A DNA stretch of 64,000 nucleotides from Eukaryota sp. TZLM1-RC (GCA_040285825.1 JAUPSS010000004.1:1455485-1519484), one strand, 5' to 3'. Positions 42,606 to 55,700 are shown, counted from the first letter of the stretch. A program made the numbers and translations. Notes: a model not told the origin generated them from the letters alone.

Positions 42606-43127
42606 ATTTAGAACAAATATATTTATTGAACATGCACACTGAATTAAATTAACTCATAACTAATGGGACGACTATCATTGAAGACATGATTTCCTCTACA
42701 AAGTCTTAATCTGCTTGCTGTCTAGCAAAAGCTTCTCTTATTCGATTAAAAAACCGAGGTAATCTATTAATAATGGCAAATTGAATCCGTCAATGCCATA
42801 AAAAAGTATCAAATCTTTTCATTGTTTTTCTTGCACCATTTTTTCGAAGTCATTCAAAAAAGTTTCTGCTTCAACTGATAATCTTCCGTTTATCGAAAAT
42901 GGAAAACAATAAAAACTAGCTGTGTATTTCTACCAGCATTAGCTTCTTCAATATCTTTATCATACTTTTTATGTTGATCATTTGCTTTAAAATCAAGAGC
43001 ACTCACAGGATTAAGTTTTCTTCTGTGAACCAAAGTATTATTTGCAACATTTCCAATTTTTAACATTGGAATTTTACCAACCCATCATCCAATAGATTTT
43101 GGTTTTGCTTTCCTGTTTTCTGCATGT
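42606..43127 (-). pseudogene. LINE 3'-end fragment D
   Basis: Similar to the nested insertion at 41743-42163 but more diverged and longer at its 5' side. The minus strand encodes ARQQAD-(TAA)-DFVEEIMSS and the C-terminal region with several breaks. It starts with an A-rich 3' end at 42606 and ends where the 452-bp array begins. Confidence 0.65.
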
Positions 43128-46100
43128 GTTTGTATATGGCAACGGTAACACTAATTTCTGTACGATTATCATTCTTTTGATTAGGTCAGTATCTTTTTCA
43201 AAAATTTTGAGCTTTATACATCATTAAAACCAATGTTCATGTCATTCATTTGATTTAAATTCCTTTGTTGTTAATCTTTTTACAACATTTGCGACAATTT
43301 ATACATGGTTATCTTGCCTTTGAAAAAATGGAAACGAATGGCGCATTTTACAAGAGAAGTTTTCAAGTTTATAAATACAGCATGTGTTCTTGGTCACATT
43401 TTTGGTGTAGAAAAACATTGTTGCCTGAACTTTTACATTGATAAAGAAAAAATTTTGAGCTTTATACATCATTAAAACCAATGTTCATGTCATTCATTTG
43501 ATTTAAATTCCTTTGTTGTTAATCTTTTTACAACATTTGCGACAATTTATACATGGTTATCTTGCCTTTGAAAAATGGAAACGAATGGCGCATTTTACAA
43601 GAGAAGTTTTCAAGTTTATAAATACAGCATGTGTTCTTGGTCACATTTTTGGTGTAGAAAAACATTGTTGCCTGAACTTTTACATTGATAAAGAAAAAAT
43701 TATTTTACTTTTGTTATTTGACAGAAACAATAAAATAAATTCCAAAAACAATTTACAGTTTCACTTTCATTTTGAATGTATTCTAGAAACAGATATTATT
43801 TGTTTGATTTGAATCAAAAGGTTATCGTTTGTATATGGCAACGGTAACACTAATTTCTGTACGATTATCATTCTTTTGATTAGGTCAGTATCTTTTTCAA
43901 AATTTATGAGCTTTATACATCATTAAAACCAATGTTCATGTCATTCATTTGATTTAAATTCCTTTGTTGTTAATCTTTTTACAACATTTGCGACAATTTA
44001 TACATGGTTATCTTGCCTTTGAAAAAATGGAAACGAATGGCGCATTTTACAAGAGAAGTTTTCAAGTTTATAAATACAGCATGTGTTCTTGATCACATTT
44101 TTGGTGTAGAAAAACATTGTTGCGTGAACTTTTACATTGATAAAGAAAAATTATTTTACTTTTGTTATTTGACAGAAACAATAAAATAAATTCCAAAAAC
44201 AATTTACAGTTTCACTTTCATTTTGAATGTATTCTAGAAACAGATATTATTTGTTTGATTTGAATCAAAAAGGTTATCGTTTGTATATGGCAACGGTAAC
44301 ACTAATTTCTGTACGATTATCATTCTTTTGATTAGGTCAGTATCTTTTTCAAAATTTATGAGCTTTATACATCATTAAAACCAATGTTCATGTCATTCAT
44401 TTGATTTAAATTCCTTTGTTGTTAATCTTTTTACAACATTTGCGACAATTTATACATGGTTATCTTGCCTTTGAAAAATGGAAACGAATGGCGCATTTTA
44501 CAAGAGAAGTTTTCAAGTTTATAAATACAGCATGTGTTCTTGATCACATTTTTGGTGTAGAAAAACATTGTTGCCTGAACTTTTACATTGATAAAGAAAA
44601 ATTATTTTACTTTTGTTATTTGACAGAAACAATAAAATAAATTCCAAAAACAATTTACAGTTTCACTTTCATTTTGAATGTATTCTAGAAACAGATATTA
44701 TTTGTTTGATTTGAATCAAAAAGGTTATCGTTTGTATATGGCAACGGTAACACTAATTTCTGTACGATTATCATTCTTTTGATTAGGTCAGTATCTTTTT
44801 CAAAATTTATGAGCTTTATACATCATTAAAACCAATGTTCATGTCATTCATTTGATTTAAATTCCTTTGTTGTTAATCTTTTTACAACATTTGCGACAAT
44901 TTATACATGGTTATCTTGCCTTTGAAAAAATGGAAACGAATGGCGCATTTTACAAGAGAAGTTTTCAAGTTTATAAATACAGCATGTGTTCTTGATCACA
45001 TTTTTGGTGTAGAAAAACATTGTTGCCTGAACTTTTACATTGATAAAGAAAAATTATTTTACTTTTGTTATTTGACAGAAACAATAAAATAAATTCCAAA
45101 AACAATTTACAGTTTCACTTTCATTTTGAATGTATTCTAGAAACAGATATTGTTTGTTTGATTTGAATCAAAAGGTTATCGTTTGTATATGGCAACGGTA
45201 ACACTAATTTCTGTACGATTATCATTCTTTTGATTAGGTCAGTATCTTTTTCAAAATTTATGAGCTTTATACATCATTAAAACCAATGTTCATGTCATTC
45301 ATTTGATTTAAATTCCTTTGTTGTTAATCTTTTTACAACATTTGCGACGATTTATACATGGTTATCTTGCCTTTGAAAAAATGGAAACGAATGGCGCATT
45401 TTACAAGAGAAGTTTTCAAGTTTATAAATACAGCATGTGTTCTTGATCACATTTTTGGTGTAGAAAAACATTGTTGCCTGAACTTTTACATTGATAAAGA
45501 AAAAATTATTTTACTTTTGTTATTTGACAGAAACAATAAAATAAATTCCAAAAACAATTTACAGTTTCACTTTCATTTTGAATGTATTCTAGAAACAGAT
45601 ATTATTTGTTTGATTTGAATCAAAAGGTTATCGTTTGTATATGGCAACGGTAACACTAATTTCTGTACGATTATCATTCTTTTGATTAGGTCAGTATCTT
45701 TTTCAAAATTTATGAGCTTTATACATCATTAAAACCAATGTTCATGTCATTCATTTGATTTAAATTCCTTTGTTGTTAATCTTTTTACAACATTTGCGAC
45801 AATTTATACATGGTTATCTTGCCTTTGAAAAAATGGAAACGAATGGCGCATTTTACAAGAGAAGTTTTCAAGTTTATAAATACAGCATGTGTTCTTGATC
45901 ACATTTTTGGTGTAGAAAAACATTGTTGCGTGAACTTTTACATTGATAAAGAAAAAATTATTTTACTTTTGTTATTTGACAGAAACAATAAAATAAATTC
46001 CAAAAACAATTTACAGTTTCACTTTCATTTTGAATGTATTCTAGAAACAGATATTATTTGTTTGATTTGAATCAAAAGGTTATCGTTTGTATATGGCAAC

Positions 46101-47003
46101 GGTAACACTAATTTCTGTACGATTATCATTCTTTTGATTAGGTCAGTATCTTTTTCAAAATTTATGAGCTTTATACATCATTAAAACCAATGTTCATGTC
46201 ATTCATTTGATTTAAATTCCTTTGTTGTTAATCTTTTTACAACATTTGCGACAATTTATACATGGTTATCTTGCCTTTGAAAAAATGGAAACGAATGGCG
46301 CATTTTACAAGAGAAGTTTTCAAGTTTATAAATACAGCATGTGTTCTTGATCACATTTTTGGTGTAGAAAAACATTGTTGCGTGAACTTTTACATTGATA
46401 AAGAAAAAATTATTTTACTTTTGTTATTTGACAGAAACAATAAAATAAATTCCAAAAACAATTTACAGTTTCACTTTCATTTTGAATGTATTCTAGAAAC
46501 AGATATTATTTGTTTGATTTGAATCAAAAGGTTATCGTTTGTATATGGCAACGGTAACACTAATTTCTGTACGATTATCATTCTTTTGATTAGGTCAGTA
46601 TCTTTTTCAAAATTTATGAGCTTTATACATCATTAAAACCAATGTTCATGTCATTCATTTGATTTAAATTCCTTTGTTGTTAATCTTTTTACAACATTTG
46701 CGACAATTTATACATGGTTATCTTGCCTTTGAAAAAATGGAAACGAATGGCGCATTTTACAAGAGAAGTTTTCAAGTTTATAAATACAGCATGTGTTCTT
46801 GATCACATTTTTGGTGTAGAAAAACATTGTTGCGTGAACTTTTACATTGATAAAGAAAAATTATTTTACTTTTGTTATTTGACAGAAACAATAAAATAAA
46901 TTCCAAAAACAATTTACAGTTTCACTTTCATTTTGAATGTATTCTAGAAACAGATATTATTTGTTTGATTTGAATCAAAAGGTGATCGTTTGTATATGGC
47001 AAC
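43128..47003 (+). repeat. Tandem array of a ~452-bp repeat, eight-plus units
   Basis: Units beginning GTTTGTATATGGC start at 43128, 43827, 44279, 44730, 45181, 45633, 46085 and 46537, with a stub at 46988. Period is 451-452 bp and units are nearly identical. The first interval is irregular: a 248-bp shortened unit is created by a junction at AAAAATTTTGAGC near 43450. The last full unit carries GGTGATC where others have GGTTATC. Each unit contains an open frame of 61-86 codons, but units are so alike that this is not evidence of coding. Confidence 0.95.
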
Positions 47004-48466
47004 TTTTTTTTAAAAACTGGAATATTTATTGAGATAAAAATAACCATCTAGAATTCAATATCCTCCAAACAAGCGTCACTATTACTGAACCTACTTACAG
47101 CATTACGTTCATATTCTACACCAATAGCTCAAAGTGCCTTTGAAATCATTGTTGGAATAGACTTGAAAATGCAAAAAACAATTCCATTTAACCAGAAAGT
47201 GGAGTTCATTGTTTTACCAGACCTATTCAATAATACTTTTTTAAAATTTTCCAAAAAGTGCAACCCTGAAGGTCCAATATTGCCAAAAAGAGAAATTGCA
47301 AACGGCACAAACTGATATTTCACATGTTCCACTCTACCTAACTGTGCCAAAGGTTCTTCATATTTGTTTATCTTCTTTTTTTCGGCGTTAGATAACGGCG
47401 AATCAGCGGAATACATTAAACGAGCAGCAGAATTTTTGCAAACATCAACTGAGACAACATCTACAACATTGAGAACACCATCGATCCCTGGAGCTACTAA
47501 ATCTGCCCTTCTTTTACCAAAGGAATCATCAGTTTGATCTGAAGACAGCTTACGTACTAGTGGCTCAATAAATGCCTCTGTATTGAAACTTTTGCACATA
47601 GCATATAATTGATCACGAACTGAGTCATGAACAAGTGAGCGATAAGTTATAAAATACTTACAGTTTAAAATATGGGAAAGCGTAACAACACTCTTGCAGC
47701 GACAAATTAAATCATTTGGCAATGAACAAGGCCATAGAAAACATCTCAATCTCATTGCAGTGGTCCATTGGTGATCATTAAGTAGAAGGCCGTAAATGTT
47801 GGGAATTTGGGAGATTAAGCAACTTGAGCAACTGTCTTCAAGATCAATCAAAAAGTTTGCAAAAACGGAATTTTTTTCCTTAGCCAAGCTAAGACGTACA
47901 ATATAATCCAAGTTTTCTAAAACTTTCAAAATTTTTTCTGCAATTTTGCAAAAGTCAATGGTAAGGAGAGCAAGCTTCTTGAAGGAAGTTCCACAATATC
48001 AGAAGGGAAACATTTAGCCCAAATATTGGGTGAAAGAGTTTCAATTTCCTGTTGCAAAGAAATAAGATAGGAGCTGCCACAATTTTCAATGAGATGAATT
48101 TTTTCAGGAAAACGATTCACAAATTCATAAATAAAATTCTTTCCACCTCCAATAAAGGCAGCTTTACAAAGGTAGCTTGACTTATGAAAATCAACACCAC
48201 CAAAATTTGTACCACAAAAAATGTGGCTTCGTAACTGAGATGCATCAATTTCCAATAATTTTGCTAAAAAATTAGTTCTTTGTTCATTAAAAATGCGACA
48301 GAACTCCAAGGAAATTGATGGTGATGTTGATCTCAAAATATGAGTAAATTTTCCAGAATAACAGATTTTGAGGAAAAAGAATTTCAAATGTTTCTCAATA
48401 TTTAAATTTTCTATTGATTCTAATTCATTTCCAAATTGAGTCAACAGAGTCGAAAGTTGAGTCGGA
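47004..48466 (-). pseudogene. LINE copy B
   Basis: Frames 47129-47929 and 47926-48444 together encode the post-RT region, with the same zinc-knuckle (LICRC...HILNC), RHD-type and endonuclease blocks as copy A, plus a different C-terminus (MNSTFWLNGIVFCIF). The two frames overlap by one codon out of frame, one indel near 47930. The 3' end, T-rich on the plus strand, joins the 452-bp unit exactly after GTATATGGCAAC at 47003. It keeps the empty target site for the insertion seen in copy A. Confidence 0.8.
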
Positions 48467-50535
48467 GTTTTCTAAAACTTTCAAAAAAAATTTTCTGCAA
48501 TTTTGCAAAAGTCAATGGTAAGGCGAGCAAGCTTCTTGAAGGAAGTTCCACAATATCAGAGGGGAAACATTTAGCCCAAATATTGGGTGAAAGAGTTTCA
48601 ATTTCCTGTTGCAAAGAAATAAGATAGGAGCTGCCACAATTTTCAATGAGATGAATTTTTTCAGGAAAACGATTCACAAATTCATAAATAAAATTCTTTC
48701 CACCTCCAATAAAGGCAGCTTTACAAAGGTAGCTTGATTTGTGAAAATCAACACCACCAAAATTTGTACCACAAAAAATGTGGCTTCGTAACTGAGATGC
48801 ATCAATTTCCAATAATTTTGCTAAAAAATTGGTTCTTTGTTCATTAAAAATGCGACAAAACTCCAAAGAAATTGATGGTGATGTTGATCTCAAAATATGA
48901 GTAAATTTTCCAGAATAACAGATTTTTAGGAAAAAGAATTTCAAATGTTTCTCAATAATTAAATTTTCTATTGATTCTAATTCATTTCCAAATTTGATTT
49001 ATTTATTGAATTTGCACACTTGATTAAATTAAATCATAACTAATGGGGCGACTATCATTAAACCAAGATTTCCTCTACAAAATCTTGATTTGCTTGCTGT
49101 CTAGCGAAAGCTTCTCTAATTCGATTGAAAAACCGCAGTAATCTATTAATAATGGCAAATTGAATCCGTAACGCCATAAAAAAATATCAAATCTTTTCAT
49201 TGTTTTTTCTTTCACCATTTTTTGGAAGTCATCCAAAAAAGTTTATGCTTCAACTGATAATCTTCCATTTATCGAAAATGGGAAAGCAATAAAAACCAGC
49301 TGTGTATTTCTATCGACATTTGCATCTTCAATTTCCTTATCATATTTTCTATGTTTTTCTTTTGCTTTAAAATCCAGAGCAGCCACAGGATTAAGTTTTC
49401 TTCTTCATTATTATTCATTTCCAACTTGAGTCAACATAGTCGAAAGTTGGCCTTTGACTTCTTCAATATTTCCGAGATAACAACCCAAAAAACGAAAACC
49501 AGACTGATCATAATTGATAAAGGGGACATTGACATCATTAATGAAAAAAACAATTGGTTCATGGCCAATAATTAAACATTTGGAGATATTCAATGAGAGA
49601 CCAATATCTTCATAACGCTGTTGAATAAAAGTTGCTATTTGTTTCAGAATTGTAATAGGAGCAATTACAGAAATGTCATCCATATATGCCACAATATCTA
49701 TTTCTGGGAATTTTTCTTTCAATTCGCACATTAATGGATGAATTGCCAGACAAAAGAAAAAAGGACCAAGTGGATCACCTTGTTTTACACCTGAAGACGA
49801 AAACAGGTCAAAGTTTTCATAGACCAATGTGGATGATTTTCCATAAAACCTGTCATTTAGAACAAATATATTTATTGAACATACACACTTAATTAAATTA
49901 ACTCATAACTAATGGGACGACTATCATTGAAGACATGATTTCCTCTACAAAGTCTTAATCTGCTTGCTGTCTAGCAAAAGCTTCTCTTATTCGATTAAAA
50001 AACCGAGGTAATCTATTAATAATGGCAAATTGAATCCGTCAATGCCATAAAAAAGTATCAAATCTTTTCATTGTTTTTCTTGCACCATTTTTTCGAAGTC
50101 ATTCAAAAAAGTTTCTGCTTCAACTGATAATCTTCCGTTTATCGAAAATGGAAAACAATAAAAACTAGCTGTGTATTTCTACCAGCATTAGCTTCTTCAA
50201 TATCTTTATCATACTTTTTATGTTGATCATTTGCTTTAAAATCAAGAGCACTCACAGGATTAAGTTTTCTTCTGTGAACCAAAGTATTATTTGCAACATT
50301 TCCAATTTTTAACATTGGAATTTTACCAACCCATCATCCAATAGATTTTGGTTTTGCTTTCCTGTTTTCTGCATGTGTTTGTATATGGCAACGGTAACAC
50401 TAATTTCTGTACGATTATCATTCTTTTGATTAGGTCAGTATCTTTTTCAAAAATTTTGAGCTTTATACATCATTAAAACCAATGTTCATGTCATTCATTT
50501 GATTTAAATTCCTTTGTTGTTAATCTTTTTACAAC
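48467..50535 (-). repeat. 2.07-kb segmental duplication of 41218-43286
   Basis: Constant offset of 7,249 bp across landmarks checked (start of the frame at 41695/48944, both target-site repeats, start of the 452-bp unit at 43128/50377), with only scattered substitutions. Contents: part of LINE copy A, the nested insertion with both 12-bp repeats, the RT fragment, LINE fragment D and the first ~159 bases of a 452-bp unit, where it stops at TTTACAAC. Confidence 0.95.
49411..49855 (-). pseudogene. LINE reverse transcriptase fragment (duplicate)
   Basis: Second copy of the RT fragment at 42164-42605, with the same SSSGVKQGDPLGPFFFCLAI and VAYMDDISVIAP motifs. The start differs slightly (ENFDLF in place of ENLGLF). 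Confidence 0.85.
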
Positions 50536-51008
50536 CTGCAGAGGTAAATGCAGTTACCTCTGCATGTGCGCCTGAACAAATGTGTCAGGAGGGGCAAAAA
50601 AGTTTCAATGATAAAGACCACCAGGAAGCATTTTGTTGGTTTCAAAGAGCAGCTGAAGCTGGTAATAGAGCTGCTATGTATTATTTAGGCTGTTGTATAA
50701 GAAATGGTAAAGGTGTTGATCAAGATCATCAACAAGCTTTTCATAAGTTCAAAAAAGGTGCTGAAGCTGGTAATGCTCGTGCTATGGTTTGTTTAGGTCA
50801 ATGTTATTTCAATGGTCATGGTGTTGAACAAGACTATTCTCAAGCAGTGTTCTACTGCCAAAAAGCTGCTGAATTGGGTGATCGGGATGGAATGTGCAAT
50901 TTAGGTGTTTTTTATGAACACGGATACAGTGTACCTAAAGACCTTCAGCTATTAAATGGTACGAAAAGGCCAAGAATGCTGGTTTTTCAAGTGCTACTGA
51001 AAGGTTAA
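50536..51008 (+). pseudogene. Sel1-repeat gene fragment (duplicate)
   Basis: Matches the last third of the RING/coiled-coil/Sel1 gene: three Sel1 units (AAEAGNRAAMYYLGCCIRNG and so on) without RING or coiled coil. It differs from the parent at a few residues (IRNGKGVD for IRNGKCVD, CYFNG for CYCNG). It has the same one-base shift before the last repeat. The open frame begins inside the 452-bp repeat without an ATG, so it is a duplicated fragment. Confidence 0.85.
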
Positions 51009-51652
51009 AAGATTGTAAAAGAAAGCTAGCCAGTTGTTCATGAAGTAGAAGATTATAAAGTATTGTGGTCTATTCAATAAATAACTTTGCTTATTGATGT
51101 TACATTTATTTATTTTCAGTGTTAATCAAATATTGTACAAATTAAGAATGATGATTAATTAGCATTCAAAAACCAACCAAGACAAACTAAATTGTTGAAA
51201 AGAAATGAAATCAAAAAATTGTTGAAAAGAAATTCAATCAAATGATCTCATGAATTTAAATCGAGATGAGGCATGTTCTATTTTTGTTTCTTAAACTTTA
51301 AAAACATAACTGAAAATCATTGGATTATGGAACCTGCGATCTATCGGACGGTTGACAAGTGAGAGTAAGAAGTAGAACACATGTACACCACATGGGAGCT
51401 CACCAGTTTTGATAAAGTTGAATTAGATTTAGATTTAGATTGAATAAGAAAAGTTTTCAATAGTTTACTAGATCTTGATATGCTAGAGTGAAAAGAACTT
51501 GAAATTTTGTCTGTGACAGAAACTCATTGTGTTTTGATATTGTTATTGAGATTGTGATGTCACTTGAACGCTCAAATTAGCAGCTGCGTTTAAATGAAGA
51601 GTAAATCCACTCTGAGGTTGTGGAAGAAATATTTTATAATTTTTATTTCTAT
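51009..51652. other. Duplicated non-coding 3' flank of the Sel1 gene
   Basis: Matches 34655-35300. AT-rich with short direct repeats (TTGTTGAAAAGAAAT twice, TTAGATTTAGATTTAGATT). No gene seen. Confidence 0.8.
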
Positions 51653-52228
51653 ATAGAGGCATTTATTGAGCCACTAGTACGTAAGCTGTCTTCAGATCAA
51701 ACTGATGATTCCTTCGGTAAAAAAAGGGCAGATTTAGTAGCTCCAGGGATCGATGGTGTTCTCAATGTTGTAGACGTTGTCTCAGTGGATGTTTGCAAAA
51801 ATTCTGCTGCTCGTTTAGTGTATTCCGCTGACTCGCCGTTATCTAACGCCGAAAAAAATGAGATAAACAAATATGAAGAACCTTTGGCACAGTTAGGTAG
51901 AGTGGAACATGTGAAATATCAGTTTGTACCGTTTGCAATTTCTCTTTTTGGCAATATTGGACCTTCAGGGTTGCACTTTTTGGAAAATTTTAAAAAAGTG
52001 TTACTGAATAGGTCTGGTAAAACAATGAACTCCACTTTCTGGTTAAATAGAATTGTTTTTTGCATTTTCTAGTCTATTCCAACAATGATTTCAAAGGCAC
52101 TTTGAGCTATTGGTGTAGAATATGAACGTAACGCTGTGAGTAGGTTCAGTAATAGTGACGCTTGTTTGGAGGATATTGAATTCTAGATGGTTATTTTTAT
52201 CTCAATAAATATTCCAGTTTTTAAAAAA
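51653..52228 (+). pseudogene. LINE 3'-end fragment, plus strand (duplicate)
   Basis: Encodes FIEPLVRKLSSDQTDDSFGK, then RADLVAPGIDGVLNVVDVVS and the C-terminal ISLFGNIGPSG and MNSTFWLNRIVFCIF blocks in one frame (51620-52072), with no internal stop. It is closer to LINE copy B than to its partner at 35.3 kb. Its A-rich end joins GTTGCCATATAC of an inverted 452-bp unit at about 52228. Confidence 0.8.
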
Positions 52229-52796
52229 AAGTTGCCATATACAAACGATCACCTTTTGATTCAAATCAAACAAACAATATCTGTTTCTAGAATACATTCA
52301 AAATGAAAGTGAAACTGTAAATTGTTTTTGGAATTTATTTTATTGTTTCTGTCAAATAACAAAAGTAAAATAATTTTTCTTTATCAATGTAAAAGTTCAC
52401 GCAACAATGTTTTTCTACACCAAAAATGTGATCAAGAACACATGCTGTATTTATAAACTTGAAAACTTCTCTTGTAAAATGCGCCATTCGTTTCCATTTT
52501 TTCAAAATCAAGATAACCATGTATAAATTGTCGCAAATGTTGTAAAAAGATTAACAACAAAGGAATTCAAATCAAATGAATGACATGAACATTGGTTTTA
52601 TTGATGTATAAAGCTCATAAATTTTGAAAAAAATTACTGACCTAATCAAAAGAATGATAATCGTGCAGAAAATAGCGTTACCGTTGCCATATACAAACGA
52701 TCACCTTTTGAGTCAAGTCAAACAAATGATATCTGTTTCTAGAATACATTCAAAATGAAAGTGAAACTGTAAATTTTTTAAGAATTTATTTTTTTT
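52229..52796 (-). repeat. Inverted copies of the 452-bp repeat
   Basis: One full unit (52229-52690) and about 100 bases of a second, both inverted relative to the main array. Both carry CGATCACC, the complement of the GGTGATCG variant found only at the right end of the main array (46980). They are more diverged than array units. The 461-bp satellite starts immediately after. Confidence 0.9.
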
Positions 52797-55700
52797 GGTT
52801 GTTTATTACAATCGTTGGTCAAATCTTTAAAGTCCATTTTGGGACAATTATTATAACAATTGTGGTGTTAAACTCCGTGCTATGGTCATTTGATTAGTCA
52901 TTGCTATGATTGGTTGAATGGTCATTGGTATGATTAGATGAGTTGCATGTAGTCCTTATGTACTAGATGTGACCAACTTGTGATCAAACTTTGTGTGAAA
53001 TTGTGTGTGAGTAGTGTTGGCTATGTGTTACTTGATCAGTACAAACTCTTGATTACATTTTCAATTGATTTTGTATATATTTGAATTAACTGAGTTATTA
53101 ATTTTTAAACATTAAATTGTAAAAATAGTAAAAAATCAAAAAGTATACAATTGAATGTTGTAAACTAATAAAACAATTGCTGTAAGTGTAAGAGTATCGT
53201 TTTTGATACGATTTACTGAGGCTCATATGAAGTTCCTAGTTTCGTATATTGACCAATGGTTGTTTATTACAATCATTGGTTAAATTTTTAAAGTCCATTT
53301 TGGGACAATTATTATAACAATTGTGGTGTTAAAGTCCGTGCTATGGTCATTTGATTAGTCATTGCTATGATTGGTTGAATGGTCATTGGTATGATTAGAT
53401 GAGTTGCATGTAGTCCTTATGTACTAGATGTGACCAACTTGTGATCAAACTTTGTGTGAAATTGTGTGTGAGTAGTGTTGGCTATGTGTTACTTGATCAG
53501 TACAAACTCTTGATTACATTTTCAATTGATTTTGTATATATTTGAATTAATTGAGTTATTAATTTTTAAACATTAAATTGTAAAAATAGTAAAAAATCAA
53601 AAAGTATACAATTAAATGTTGTAAACTAATAAAACAATTGCTGTAAGTGTAAGAGTATCGTTTTTGATACGATTTACTGAGGCTCATATGAAGTTCCTAG
53701 TTTCGTATATTGACCAATGGTTGTTTATTACAATCGTTGGTCAAATTTTTAAAGTCCATTTTGGGACAATTATTATAACAATTGTGGTGTTAAAGTCCGT
53801 GCTATGGTCATTTGATTAGTCATTGCTATGATTGGTTGAATGGTCATTGGTATGATTAGATGAGTTGCATGTAGTCCTTATGTACTAGATGTGACCAACT
53901 TGTGATCAAACTTTGTGTGAAATTGTGTGTGAGTAGTGTTGGCTATGTGTTACTTGATCAGTACAAACTCTTGATTACATTTTCAATTGATTTTGTATAT
54001 ATTTGAATTAACTGAGTTATTAATTTTTAAACATTAAATTGTAAAAAAATAGTAAAAAAATCAAAAAGTATACAATTGAATGTTGTAAACTAATAAAACA
54101 ATTGCTGTAAGTGTAAGAGTATCGTTTTTGATACGATTTACTGAGGCTCATATGAAGTTCCTAGTTTCGTATATTGACCAATGGCTGTTTATTACAATCA
54201 TTGGTCAAATTTTTAAAGTCCATTTTGGGACAATTATTATAACAATTGTGGTGTTAAAGTCCGTGCTATGGTCATTTGATTAGTCATTGCTATGATTGGT
54301 TGAATGGTCATTGGTATGATTAGATGAGTTGCATGTAGTCCTTATGTACTAGATGTGACCAACTTGTGATCAAACTTTGTGTGAAATTGTGTGTGAGTAG
54401 TGTTGACTATGTGTTACTTGATCAGTACAAACTCTTGATTACATTTTCAATTGATTTTGTATATATTTGAATTAATTGAGTTATTAATTTTTAAACATTA
54501 AATTGTAAAAATAGTAAAAAATCAAAAAGTATACAATTGAATGTTGTAAACTAATAAAACAATTGCTGTAAGTGTAAGAGTATCGTTTTTGATACGATTT
54601 ACTGAGGCTCATATGAAGTTCCTAGTTTCGTATATTGACCAATGGTTGTTTATTACAATCGTTGGTCAAATTTTTAAAGTCCATTTTGGGACAATTATTA
54701 TAACAATTGTGGTGTTAAAGTCCGTGCTATGGTCATTTGATTAGTCATTGCTATGATTGGTTGAATGGTCATTGGTATGATTAGATGAGTTGCATGTAGT
54801 CCTTATGTACTAGATGTGACCAACTTGTGATCAAACTTTGTGTGAAATTGTGTGTGAGTAGTGTTGGCTATGTGTTACTTGATCAGTACAAACTCTTGAT
54901 TACATTTTCAATTGATTTTGTATATATTTGAATTAATTGAGTTATTAATTTTTAAACATTAAATTGTAAAAATAGTAAAAAATCAAAAAGTATACAATTG
55001 AATGTTGTAAACTAATAAAACAATTGCTGTAAGTGTAAGAGTATCGTTTTTCATACGATTTACTGAGGTTCATATGAAGTTCCTAGTTTCGTATATTGAC
55101 CAATGGTTGTTTATTACAATCATTGGTCAAATTTTTAAAGTCCATTTTGGGACAATTATTATAACAATTGTGGTGTTAAAGTCCGTGCTATGGTCATTTG
55201 ATTAGTCATTGCTATGATTGGTTGAATGGTCATTGGTATGATTAGATGAGTTGCATGTAGTCCTTATGTACTAGATGTGACCAACTTGTGATCAAACTTT
55301 GTGTGAAATTGTGTGTGAGTAGTGTTGGCTATGTGTTACTTGATCAGTACAAACTCTTGATTACATTTTCAATTGATTTTGTATATATTTGAATTAATTG
55401 AGTTATTAATTTTTAAACATTAAATTGTAAAAATAGTAAAAAATCAAAAAGTATACAATTGAATGTTGTAAACTAATAAAACAATTGCTGTAAGTGTAAG
55501 AGTATCGTTTTTGATACGATTTACTGAGGCTCATATGAAGTTCCTAGTTTCGTATATTGACCAATGGTTGTTTATTACAATCGTTGGTCAAATTTTAAAG
55601 TCCATTTTGGGACAATTATTATAACAATTGTGGTGTTAAAGTCCGTGCTATGGTCATTTGATTAGTCATTGCTATGATTGGTTGAATGGTCATTGGTATG

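Noticed and set aside
43299-46899. Repeated 61-99 codon open frames in the 452-bp array as a gene family
   Set aside because: Units are nearly identical, so an open frame recurs automatically. Composition is low-complexity, some units truncate the frame, and no motif is recognised.
50514-51008. Independent Sel1-repeat gene
   Set aside because: It has no ATG, its first codons come from the 452-bp repeat, it lacks the RING and coiled coil, and it shares the parent's frameshift; it is a duplicated fragment.
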